Shown here piece by piece: positions 54,455 to 64,000 of a stretch of 64,000 nucleotides of DNA. Source of the DNA: Symbiodinium natans. Lineage: Eukaryota; Sar; Dinophyceae; Suessiales; Symbiodiniaceae. The stretch is from positions 32,501 through 96,500 of the forward strand of contig CAJNDS010000170.1 of assembly GCA_905221605.1 (NCBI GenBank), written 5' to 3'. The notes below the pieces were generated by a model. It was not told the origin of the DNA. It saw nothing but the letters and a program-made list of their open reading frames with translations, and made no database searches. Position 1 is the stretch's first letter. Each line of letters starts with the position of its first letter. The position numbers were made by a program, and so were the translations under genes.

Positions 54455-55807
54455 AGTCTACGGTGGAGAAGGAATATTCTGACCGAGCATCGCTGATGTG
54501 ACTTATTGAATCAATAGCGACTCGGGCCTCAGAGCAAGAAACGGAAATGAACGAAATAGGACTGACAATGGGGCCAAATGGGGGGGCGAACGTGAAAGAG
54601 TGCTGATGAGTGCTGCAGTTGCTCTTAGGAAGGGGGCTTAGCTGCTTAGCTCCGCACTACGAGAGCGGTACAGGAGTGGTCCTCGTAGGCGATGAAGCCT
54701 TTCCCGCGACTCTAGCATCATGTAGCATTCAATTGAACTCATAATTATTAGTCCCTCAACAGCGTCTGACAATCTCGCAGCCTGCGGTCTCCTCGACTGG
54801 CCTTGGATTCTAGTCTTTCAGCATCTCTCTGCAGGACAATGGAAGATACCCCTACAAGTGCATGCCAAGGGGCGCATGCAGCTCGCAAAACACGGTTGTC
54901 AGCCCGGTCCGGTCAAAGAGCAACATGTAGCCGGCGAGCAGACGTGTTTTCTTGCACGGCGCATGCTGCAAGCACACAATCTCAAACTTCGAGCTAAACA
55001 ATGGTTTCTGAGTATATGGCCTGGCTTCTCCGATAGCACATGCATCGAGGGGGCACAATGTGTTTGTAGGCTTGGACCAGGCTGTTGAGTATCAAATTCA
55101 ATGAGGGTTTTTGGAGTTTCTGACCGGCCAGGTTTCCGTCCACTCCAGGCCAGGCACCGGCTCCGTGACCAATCTGTAAACTGGAAATAGCGATACGGTC
55201 AGCAATCCTCAAAATCGCAAGATACTACAAGAAATACACTTCAAAAGAGTACCGCAAAGAGAGTACTGCAAAGAGGCTCAAGGCCCAATCCCATACATGG
55301 CCAGGTACGCAAGGCTCGGGCAGCAGCAGCGACCCATTTCGCTCGCTCCTTAACTCTTTGCCGTTGAACAGCAGTAAACATGACCGAAACATATTACTCT
55401 TCTTAAGACGACATGATATGACATGCGCGTAGATCGAACTGCGCGGCTAAGAATGGCTAAGAGAAGCTGAGGATCTTGTTGACAGTCGGGACCCGAAACT
55501 GCAAACATCAGAGTCTTGCAGCTGTGGAAGTCCACAATCTCAGATGCAGTCAGTCTTAACTTCGGGACTGCCCACCGGCCTCAAATCTGGGATTTCAAGG
55601 GATTCAACTCTCGCTCCGGGATTCCCGCAATTCTTTTTCACTCGGAGATTGTTCTTTGGGGCTGGGATGGTGCGGGGCTTAGAAAGAAGCGGGATTGTCG
55701 ACTGCAGATGGCAAGGACACCGTGGCCCGAATGTTTTGTGCATTTCTGCGCAGGCCCATCTCCCCATCTCTCCAGCCTTGAAAAGACGTGACCCAGGAAG
55801 GGACTCA

Positions 55808-56425
55808 TCAGCCTGCCGGGCTGCGATGGACACACCCTGCACTCGAACGCACGGCATACAAATACACGGAGTGCACGAATACACGGAGCTCTTGAGCCCC
55901 ACTCCCCCTGCCTCGGCACTGTGAAGCCGGCAGGCTTGGACAAGGCTGAAAGGCGACCATGCCAACGAGGTCGTGGTGCACTCGTTCACATGCCCTTAAG
56001 GTGCGCGCTGCATTGCTGCATTGGTGTGCACTGCAATGGCGAACACGTGCTCCTCTCATGACTGCCCTTCTCACTGCCCATTCTCTCCCAGGGTCTGATG
56101 CCAATGCCGTTGATGTGGATGGACAAATGCACCTTAGACCAGGTGCATTTGGTGATTCTTCTGGAGGAAATGTGGTCCTGTCTTCTACTTGTCTTCCCCT
56201 GCCTACTTGAACCAATTTCGGCAAGTTGCCCGTGCAACGCTCTGCAAGTTGGACTCGTCGCCCGGCTGAGCTTGAAGATACCAAACACTTCCAGTCCTGA
56301 ACTGCGAGATCGAAGCTAGGGGTACTGTGGTGTGCTGGGAGGCTGCGAGATAACCCGGCCACAATGGCCACACTCAAAAGTCTTTTCCGTCGTGTCTTGA
56401 CTGTGGCCTTGCGTTGCTGAAGCAT
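55808..56425 (-). CDS. 205-codon open frame, uncertain
   Basis: Long open frame starting at ATG (MLQQRKATVKTRRKRLLSVA). Basic and arginine/serine-rich. Another minus frame near its start reads EKTFECGHCGRVISQ, with a CxxC, so the frame choice is open. No domain recognised. Confidence 0.3.
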   Translation of the reverse strand: MLQQRKATVKTRRKRLLSVAIVAGLSRSLPAHHSTPSFDLAVQDWKCLVSSSSAGRRVQLAERCTGNLPKLVQVGRGRQVEDRTTFPPEESPNAPGLRCICPSTSTALASDPGREWAVRRAVMRGARVRHCSAHQCSNAARTLRACERVHHDLVGMVAFQPCPSLPASQCRGRGSGAQELRVFVHSVYLYAVRSSAGCVHRSPAG

Positions 56426-56747
56426 CTAGCCGTAGCCGCCTGAACCTTAGCCTCTTCATAAGGCCCTTATTTTACGTTTTTTGATGCAATGAGCTACTGT
56501 TTGTCAAATTAACGAGTCCTGGCTACCTCCTCCCTTCGAAGCATATCACAACCCCCTTGCCTCAGCGCCGGCTCATGGAGGGCTGCTGCGGAGACGACTT
56601 TGTACGAGCCCTGAGCTTGCATTCACGCGTTTACAGCCGCTTGTCCGGCACACAAGAAGTTTGAGCATGCTTGACACGAACTCTGGTTAAGCTAACTGAG
56701 TTAGCCATGCATCTGGTGCCACCACCAGCTCGTTCAAGTCAAGCTTG

Positions 56748-57295
56748 CTACCTTCGCCTTCGGAATCTGAATCGGCATCCTTCGACTTGATTTGCACCTC
56801 CTGCACTCATTCTCACTCCAATTCTGCCTGTGTACTTTCCACACAGTCCACTACCAAGGCGCACGAAAGCTAGTACTTTAGAATTTCCGAAGACAAGGAA
56901 GGCTTGTCGGAAAGAACTTCCTCCAAAACCTGCGGGAACTGTATAGGAACGGTGCTGTTTGTTGAAAGCGCTGTTCAACAACCTTGGAGGCACACTGCTT
57001 GCCATTCGTGTGGCGTGGGGGAACGATGCTCCCAATTCGATGTTTTAGGGGGCGATGTGCTTGCCATTTGCTCTGCAGGAAGAGAATGAAGAGATCCCTG
57101 GTCACAAATCTTACAGGCTGGTGCTTGCGATGTGCTGTTTTGATTTGCAAGAGATTTGTTCCAACAATCTTGGGGAAAAGGAGCTTGCCGAATAATGCTC
57201 AAACTTCTGAGGGACGCGCCGCTTGTGATCTGTTCTTGGAAGAGACTTGCTTCAAAAGTCACGGAGCCCCGCCCAAGGTAAGCAGGTTCCACCAT
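56748..57295 (-). CDS. Two overlapping open frames, uncertain
   Basis: 56975-57295 reads CWNKSLANQNSTSQAPACKI, then CDQGSLHSLPAEQMASTSPP. 56748-57035 reads GFGGSSFRQAFLVFGNSKVL, then RLGSGLCGKYTGRIGVRMSA. They may be parts of one gene joined by an unresolved intron. Confidence 0.3.
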
Positions 57296-57479
57296 GTTGC
57301 TTTCGTTGGGCTAATTCGGTTGACATCTTTAAGTGTTTGCGGCCTTGGGTGATTTAGTAAACATGGGTGTGCAAAATCTGTCTGGACCAGGCCTCACGAT
57401 GCTTTGAAGAAAAGGCAACTGGTAGTTCTTTATGTAGTGTTGGCTTTTTTGTGACTTTCCGGATTTTCGGTGTCTTCTG

Positions 57480-58930
57480 GGTTTAGGATGTCTGAGACCA
57501 CAAAGGAATTCAACATCAAACTGGTGAAATCGATGAAGCTTCCCGTCCGGTCCTGGACGTTTCTAGTTCAAACTGCAGACTCGAATGCTGAAGTCCCGGG
57601 TTGCCGCGCCGGCCAAAGGCAGAAAGGACGTAAATATTGACGAGCTAAAGTCGCTAGTGTGAAAGCACGGTCCTGGACTTACATGTTGACATCTGCAGGC
57701 TGGGCTTTAACATGCAAGTCCCACGCTGTAGAATCAAGAATTAAAGTTCCCGGGTTGCCGCCCCGGCACAAATAAGACCTCAGTAAAAGGTTCAAGCTTT
57801 TTTGGCTGTCAAGTCTTGTTCCGGACTGTGCAGCGCTGGTGCAGGGCAGAAAGGAGTTTTATGTTCAGGCATTGTTACAGGACGGAAACTCGGAAGAATG
57901 GTATATAAATGCATTCACATCATAAAATCGGTCCTGGAACTTGACACTTTCATGTTTTAAATATTTCAGAAAATTCCCCCTGCCGAAACATTAAAGTCTG
58001 CAAGCCTGGGTCTGGCCGGAAGCCCCAAGAGATGCATATTGGCAATATGTTGTAAACGTACATGAAACTACGAAAATGCAGGCCCGCATCGAATATGCTA
58101 ATGTGAAAGTCCAGCCGGTGGCCTTTTCGAGCTTGCGGCCAGCCAGACTTTAATATCAACATGTTGCAGCTTAAACGTATCAAAGTCCAGGCCGGTACTT
58201 CTAAATTTAACCTTGCAGGTTCAGACTTTATAACATTCAAGCCCCAGGCTGCAGAATAAATGTAAACGTCCTGGTGGTGGCCTCTCAGGCTTGGGCCCAA
58301 AAACGAGCGCAACATTGAAGCACTAAAGGCTTTAAACAATTGAAGTCCGGACCGGGACTTGAAATATCCAATCTGCCCCGGCCTGCTATTTCTAGTTCGG
58401 CAGCTGTGGATATCCGCCGAGGCCTCGGGCCGAGGCACCCCCCCCTCCAAAGCCAGACATCGGCCTTTTTTTTGCCTGGAAAGGGTACCCCCCCCGTGGG
58501 CGACCACAATCTGAAAGCGGACGGTTCGCCAGGACCAGGGGCAGTTGAAGCCCCGCCTAGCAGGCCCACCCCTCATTTCTGCCCCCCCGCCCACCCCCTC
58601 CCACCCCCCCACCCGCCCCGACCCGCCCCCCCAAAAAACCCTAAACCCAAACCGTGAACCTTGAGCCCTACGCCCTCAACCCTAAACCCCAAACCATAAA
58701 CCATAAACCCGGAACCGGTCCGGGCTGCCGCCCTGGCCCAGATCAGAAGACACTTGAATATGAAGCTGCTACAATGAATGTCTAAACATGAAAGTACGGC
58801 GCCTGGAACTTCAACGTTCTTTTACATCTGCAGGGCTGGACTTTCTTTTTCATGGCCACAGCTGCAGAATCATTGAACAGGGACTCTGCAGTGCTGGACT
58901 AAAGTCCAGTCCAGCAGACATGTTCCAAGG
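57480..58930. repeat. Island of degenerate interspersed repeats
   Basis: Words such as cggtcctggac, cccgggttgccg, gccccggc and aaaaattaaagt recur at irregular spacing: 57549, 57669, 57949 and 58796 for the gtcctgg type, and 57595, 57749 and 58725 for the ccgggttgccg type. The region also has long C runs (58438-58447, 58487-58495, 58577-58632). A 220-codon open frame across it is a by-product. Confidence 0.7.
58628..58712. repeat. Degenerate telomere-like CCCTAAA tract
   Basis: Contains ccctaaa twice exactly and several near matches (ccataaa, cccaaac, ccctcaa). CCCTAAA/TTTAGGG is the telomere repeat reported for dinoflagellates. A shorter similar tract (caaccctaaacttaaaaccc) is at 53714-53745. 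Confidence 0.6.
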
Positions 58931-59187
58931 GCCAGAGCACATTATACAGATTTGACCTTCTTACAAAAGCCCTGCCCCCCAAATCAGGAGACCGCGTAAG
59001 ATAACGCCTCCTGGTGATTCAGGAAACAAACCCCCTCCCCCTCCGTGTGACCTCAAATCCTGAGATTCCAGGAAGAAGGTCACGTCAAGCCGCTTTTGCC
59101 CCGCATAGCTGCAAGGAGGCTGGCTGCAAGGAGCTAGCAGATAGCTTTCCCAGACTTACAACCCATACTGCAATACCCACATCACAC

Positions 59188-59442
59188 CCCCAAGACAATG
59201 ACAGGCACAGCCAGTTTCTGAGGCGACCTCCACATGCTATCTGCCCCATATGTTGCCTGTGCAATTTGCAATCGGTCCAGAGAATCTTGCAGAGTCGGCT
59301 GGACCACGACAACCTCCACCGGAGACAAATCTTGGCCGCCTCCAGGGATACAGGAAGCGTTTATCCATAGCACAGCACCGCACCGTCGGAACTGAACTCT
59401 CACCATTGCACGGCCTTCTTCGCATTTGCAGAGGGCAAACAT
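59188..59442 (-). CDS. Exon, unknown protein
   Basis: Starts at an ATG preceded by an in-frame stop and ends at a GT donor (TTGGGG followed by GTGTGA). Reads MFALCKCEEGRAMVRVQFRR, then CGAVLWINASCIPGGGQDLS, then PVEVVVVQPTLQDSLDRLQI. The alternation of short strands and helices is convincing. No family recognised. The neighbouring gene at 59867-60579 lies upstream on the same strand. Confidence 0.5.
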
Positions 59443-59866
59443 GACGAATCAGCCATGGACCCTGTCGATCTGCCAGAGGCTCCCCCAAGAAGGAGCTTCC
59501 CATGTCTGGGCCATGCGCAAGGGCATGCGCCCCTACTCGCACTTTGCTCAGTAATCTGCGAAGGCCTAGTGATTACCTAGTGGGTACTGGGCTAGGTCGG
59601 CTAGGTGTTTGCATCTTGTTCAGGTCAAGCCGGCCAAGGGCTGAGTACGTGAGATGTCTTGAGAAGTTGGAATCTTCGGAATCAGTTTGTCCACGTCTCA
59701 TGTCGAGTCTAGTTACTAGTTACTAGTTTGTGTGTGTTGCTCAAGTCAAGCGGCTGCACCCAGACAGGGAAGAACGTTTCAGCCATGGACGATTCGAAAA
59801 ACACGAAAAACATGGTTTTTGGGATGTGGGAAGACTGATCAGGTCAATTTCTCATGCTCATCCCTC

Positions 59867-60579
59867 TCAATACCGTAGCATGGCATGCTGGTCTATACTG
59901 GTCTGCATGAACAGCACCAGAACGTTGCAGAGGACCCACATGGCCTCAGCCTTTCCAACATCCTCGGCATCGACTTCTGCCATCCTCGCTGATTCGATGG
60001 CCTGGGAGACTTCGGTGACTTCAAAGGTCTGATGCTGGCAACCCATGTGCCCGGAAACAGCTGCCGCCTGGGCCAAGTCCTCCTCGTCATTGGCCTTTCA
60101 CAAACCGGCGAACTGCAGAAAATTGTGGAACATTTGTCTGTTGCGGAGAGCTTTGCGTTGCTTCTTGCGTTGCTTCTTGCGTCGCTTTGCGAGTGGGGGC
60201 ACCTCCAAGGCCGCATGGAGCTGCTCGAAGGCCGCGCGCCGCTCGCGCCTTCGACCGCATCTGTGGCACAGGTGCCCGTACCCGTTTGCAGCGCTAGCGC
60301 TGCGCTTTCACATACCTTCACATACCTCCACCATCCTTCACCGTAAGGCAGCTGCAGCTGCTTGTTCTTCAGCTCGCGACGCGCCTGAAGATTCAAAGCA
60401 AATAACGATCCAGCGTTGTGATGCTGCATCGCCGCCAGTCCAGCGTCTACCGCACATACTAGTACGGATTGCTTCCTGCGTAATGATTTGTAATCATGCC
60501 GGCAGGCCTCTCCCAACAAAGACTCCACGGCGGAAATGGCATCTTTGAGGTGAGTTGAACTAGACGAGGAGTCGATCAT
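59867..60579 (-). CDS. Two-exon gene of unknown function
   Basis: Exon 1, 60579-60316, is 88 codons from an ATG. It reads HLKDAISAVESLLGEACRHD, then SLFALNLQARRELKNKQLQL and PYGEGWWRYVK. Exon 2, 60094-59867, is 75 codons and a stop. It reads ANDEEDLAQAAAVSGHMGCQ, then VTEVSQAIESARMAEVDAED and AMWVLCNVLVLFMQTSIDQH. The 221-nt intron is GT-AG and the join is phase 0. The donor is duplicated in tandem (GTATGTGAAG twice); only the inner copy keeps the frame. Helix-rich, no domain recognised. The true start may lie in a further exon. Confidence 0.6.
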
Positions 60580-60621
60580 AGCAATCCTGGCCAGTGAGAA
60601 CTACAAACACGTCACACGATG

Positions 60622-60801
60622 TCACACGGCACAATGACAACGAAGATGATGGAAGAAATGTGTTGGTTTCTCAGCAGCTGCGGGGCAGCCATCTACAAAT
60701 ACCAACATACGCCGCATTTCAAAGACACTCCATTGCCTCAGGCGGTTCTCCGAAGATGTCACAGCCCCTTCCGGAGAGGCGGCGGGAGACTGCGCGGCCT
60801 C
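60622..60801 (-). CDS. Candidate terminal exon, unknown protein
   Basis: After the acceptor TTGCTGCCAG the frame runs 59 codons to TGA. It reads EAAQSPAASPEGAVTSSENR, then LRQWSVFEMRRMLVFVDGCP. Three overlapping open frames compete; this one has the best acceptor. Function unknown. Confidence 0.43.
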   Translation of the reverse strand, partial: EAAQSPAASPEGAVTSSENRLRQWSVFEMRRMLVFVDGCPAAAEKPTHFFHHLRCHCAV

Positions 60802-61225
60802 CTGGCAGCAACAAACATGATGATCCCTGGAAATGGAAATGGAGACACACTACACTGCTGCACGCAGTAGAGTTCATTGAGCCCAGCAATCCCAAGCCGC
60901 AGCCCAAGAGCAAACCACATAGGTTGTGTAAGCAGTTTCGTCAAAGCCGAAGCTCTTTCACCAGCAAGTCGGGGACTTTCGCCGATGCACATTCAGGTTT
61001 GCAACAAGGACCTTTATGTTCTTAGATCAGCACCCCAAATCACCCGCCCATGGTCTTTGTTCTGAGAGTGATGCACTCGAGCGAAAAGAAAGCAGATTCG
61101 AGTCGCTTTTGTGCTAATACCTTCGTTTGGCAAGTAGGAGATGTTCCAGGATGGTGGCAGGTTTCCCACGTGTGATGACGACGGGCCTTGTTCTTGGCTT
61201 CCGAACTTATGGACAGGACATCGCA

Positions 61226-61522
61226 TCAAGCAATACCTCTAGAACAGTCAACCGGAGCCTCAACCAGTTCAAAGACTCGGAGAGATCGAAACCATCTTTT
61301 GAGTCTTTTGGCTAAGGGCGTCGTCACATCCAATCTGCCGGTGAAAGCAAGGACCCACGGACCACTGCAATATCCACAAACATCCACAAACGTCTCTGTT
61401 CCGCAATAGAACAAGGCAAAGGGGCAAAGGGGGCAATGGGGGGGGAAAATGCGGGTCAAAGGGGGCAAAGGCCCCACACCTCGCCGGTTCCGGCTCCGAC
61501 GCCGCTGCATTCTCGGGCCCAT
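61226..61522 (-). CDS. Open frame, possible exon
   Basis: The left part reads TETFVDVCGYCSGPWVLAFT, then GRLDVTTPLAKRLKRWFRSL and RVFELVEAPVDCS. The right part is proline-rich and may be noncoding. Exon ends not resolved. Confidence 0.38.
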   Translation of the reverse strand: MGPRMQRRRSRNRRGVGPLPPLTRIFPPHCPLCPFALFYCGTETFVDVCGYCSGPWVLAFTGRLDVTTPLAKRLKRWFRSLRVFELVEAPVDCSRGIA

Positions 61523-61575
61523 CGGCGGTTCTTCTCCTGTGCAAAAATTATGCTTAAAGAGAAACTGCAGTGCGA

Positions 61576-63610
61576 CTAAGATCCTCCTAGAGCGGAAGAG
61601 ACACGAGAGACATCGAGAGACCTAGTTTGCGGAGCCGAATATCTGAGCACCTCCGAGAGCCTCTGCTCATCCTCGCGGAGCTTGCGCTGAACCTCCACCT
61701 GCCACAATCCAACAGCTCCAATCGTATGCGATGATGGAAAAAGGCTGACAAGATAACGAAAGACATTGGGTTTGCAACTAGCATTGCGAGTGAGGCTGCA
61801 ACAGCAGGTCGTCTGCATCACAAGGCAAAGCTGTTGCTTTGGCACCTGTTTCTGCAGAGAGGCATTCTGCTTCTGCAGCTCGGCCACCTGTCCGAAGAAT
61901 TCACACCACGACCCTCAAAGTGTGGATGCTTGATGATGGTAAAGAGACGTACCACGTGTCAAAGCCACAGTCACAGCAACGTCAAAGCTACCTCGTGCTG
62001 CGCGGTCGAAAGTTCATCTTAGTGCAGTGCCAGCTGTAGCTCCGCATTCTGGACTGGAAACAGTGCGCAAGAGCAAGAAGCATTCACTTTTTGCAACGAA
62101 GCTACCTGACATCTGAGCCACCTGGCCAGCAAAACGACCAGAAAGTTTCTATTCAAATGTGGACATTCACACAAATCTTGCAGCGTAGGGCATGGAATCG
62201 CACGAGATTGAGTGCCTTAGACTTCGCATTTACGAGCTCACCTCAGCTGTGGCGTTCAATAGAGCAGTCCCGAACTCTGCAACACCTCGTCTATAGGAGG
62301 CAGGATCTGAGATTGCTTGGCAAGCAGCCATCCGCAAACTGTTCGAAGCTATTGAGCTCCTCAAGTCTTTGCTGGAGCTTCGCCAGTGCCTCAAACATGG
62401 CCAAAGAAACTTGGCTGGCAGAGAAACAGATCCTGCGGCCTCCTTCAGGTCATTGTTCTCCCCCTTCCAGCAGCCGACTCATGTCATTGATCTGTACTAC
62501 TCGTCATGCTGAGAAAAGATAGAAAAGCTGTAATCGGAACTTGGTGCCACCTCGAGCTGCCTGTTCTTACTTCGCAGCTCCTCAACAGTGCACTACACAA
62601 GCCACGCGAGGCTCTGGCTTGGCTCTTGGCTTGGCTCTGGCTTGGCCGTGCCTTTCGCAACTCCTCGTTTTCGCCCTTAGCCGAGCAGCGAGCCAGTGGC
62701 ATCGATCCGAAATCAAGGAGCTTCAGATCTGGGAAGCCAGCCACCAGCTCTTGCCACTGGGCAATCACGCCTTTTCGCTCAGCTTCAAGGCCCTGTCACT
62801 TCACCGCTCGGGTGCTTGTACTTAACCTTGTAGTTGCAGATGCCAACAGCGAAAAAACAGCAAAGCGAACCAAAAGTCGCTGCCTCCAGCTTGTCTTGCA
62901 TCCTCATGTGACGAGTATTGACGAGTGCAAGTGCTTTGCTGCTGAAGTACAGGGCATGCAGTGCTGACTGAAGGTGCCGAGGTTCCGATCTTTCTCTTGA
63001 TGCAGATACTTGATGAAGTCCTCAAGGAATGCTCTCGGACACTTGAGAAGGGCACTACAGAAGCGTGGGGCGGAGGGGGGGCATTCACAAGCAATTGTTG
63101 TGCAGTCCAATCTTGCTGGTCAAGCATGCGTTGTACTGTCACTGCCCCATTCGCCCTGTTGTGCTCATGCATCTGCCGTCGAAGTCTGGTGATGACATGC
63201 TGGCTTCAAGGGCAGTCCTCGTTGGCTCGAAGGTCGCAGGACCATTTGTTATGGAGCTTGTTGAATGCCTTGTAGATGCAAACGCACCAAACAAGCATCC
63301 CCAAAAAAAAACATCGGAGAATACGATCAAGACAGGCCGCATCGTTGGCTTGCCGGCGCTCCTCTCTGCTGAATGCAAGAATGACGACTTCAGCAGCTAC
63401 TTCAGCACAACATCTTGATGCCCGGTACGCCCCGCGCATCAAATGACACCCCCCACTCTTTAGCTCCTTCAAGATCTATGGCAGTTGCTACTGAGCTCTG
63501 GTTCAGGAAAGATTGCTGTCGTGGCAAACCAAACCTGTGGCTCCCAGGCGCAAAGCTCCCAGGTCCTGCTGAAGGAGGTTTGTAAGCACGGCAAGTTCCT
63601 TCCGCAAATC
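61576..63610 (-). CDS. Coiled-coil protein gene made of micro-exons
   Basis: Supported exons, read leftward: 63610-63535 (DLRKELAVLTNLLQQDLGAL), 63185-63143 (LRRQMHEHNRANGA), 62580-62551 (ELRSKNRQLE), 62491-62440 (INDMSRLLEG, then ENNDLKE), 62389-62340 (ALAKLQQRLEELNSFE), 62105-about 62070 (VASLQKVNAS), 62053-about 62030 (QNAELQL), 61887-61846 (VAELQKQNASLQKQ) and 61698-61576 (VEVQRKLREDEQRLSEVLRY), with a stop after SRVSSALGGS. The last two are joined in phase by a 147-nt GT-AG intron. Heptad-spaced leucines and many Glu, Lys, Gln mark coiled coils, probably a structural or scaffold role. Several exons code exactly 10, 14 or 17 residues. One exon has a run of five C (62460-62464) that breaks its frame. 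Not all joins could be phased and more exons are expected. Confidence 0.6.
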
Positions 63611-64000
63611 CTGCCCAGGTGTGGAAGTGAACTGCAAGGCAAGAACAAGATCGACCAACGAATCACACACGATTTGGCTCTTGGATGAATCGTGATTGGA
63701 GATGCGAAAAATGACCACGGCCAGTGAGCTTGCCTCCACGCTCCTCTCATCTTTTCTTTTCCTGGAGATTCTGATCATGGGCATCAAAACCTCATACCCA
63801 AGCTTTGAGATTGAGCTTCTGGCGACAGCGTGACACTCTGCACCTGCAAAGTCTTCAAGTCATGTCGGTCTGTGTTCTTACCAGACAACACATAAGTCAC
63901 GAAATTTTCTTGAAGATGTCCAAGCCTGAAACCCTTGATTTGGGTCCTGCCAATCAGTCTGGACTGTACCCAGCTCCTTGCTCATAGGATTCCCGTGGCC

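Noticed and set aside
57950-58612. 220-codon minus-strand open frame
   Set aside because: It lies wholly in the degenerate repeat island and C-rich runs; the composition follows the repeats and no domain or splice site supports it.
1-64000. Spliced-leader relics, tRNA, rRNA, origins, bacterial promoters and terminators
   Set aside because: I looked for the conserved core of the dinoflagellate spliced leader and for cloverleaf or rRNA-like sequence by eye and saw none; prokaryotic signals do not apply here.

Overview
The window reads as nuclear DNA of a dinoflagellate, most likely a Symbiodiniaceae (Symbiodinium-type) genome. The recognisable genes are cut into small exons by introns of about 80 to 350 nt. 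Many of these introns begin with GC instead of GT, which is a known dinoflagellate habit. The reverse transcriptase at the left edge belongs to a family I know from Symbiodinium assemblies. Nothing looks bacterial: I see no operons, ribosome binding sites, rRNA or tRNA. Every gene I could support is on the minus strand, which fits the unidirectional gene arrays of dinoflagellates.

Layout from left to right. 1-2471: a decayed retroelement (reverse transcriptase plus RNase H) between two 61-bp direct repeats. 3-14.1 kb: minus-strand candidate exons of unknown function with long gaps. 14973-16484: a six-exon gene for a glycosyltransferase family 25 (LPS/procollagen-type) enzyme. 17.0-17.2 kb: a long TG microsatellite. 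17.3-37.9 kb: many minus-strand candidate exons, several interrupted by single-base frameshifts. 38003-41095: the best gene of the window, an Xaa-Pro aminopeptidase (aminopeptidase P, M24 family), with three GC-AG introns. 41.8-50.2 kb: further candidate exons. 50670-52576: a multi-exon gene of unknown function. 53.7-57.3 kb: weak candidates. 57.5-58.9 kb: a repeat island with telomere-like CCCTAAA motifs. 59.2-60.8 kb: unknown genes, one with two phase-matched exons. 61576-63610: a coiled-coil gene made of very small exons.

The genes do not form a pathway. Aminopeptidase P trims Xaa-Pro N termini and the family 25 enzyme transfers sugars; their neighbours are unrelated as far as can be seen. 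Exon calls outside these two genes rest on open reading frame, residue composition and splice signals read by eye. Neighbouring frames can look equally protein-like, so these calls are hypotheses with modest confidence. Frameshifts at homopolymers recur, so part of the broken frames may come from the assembly.
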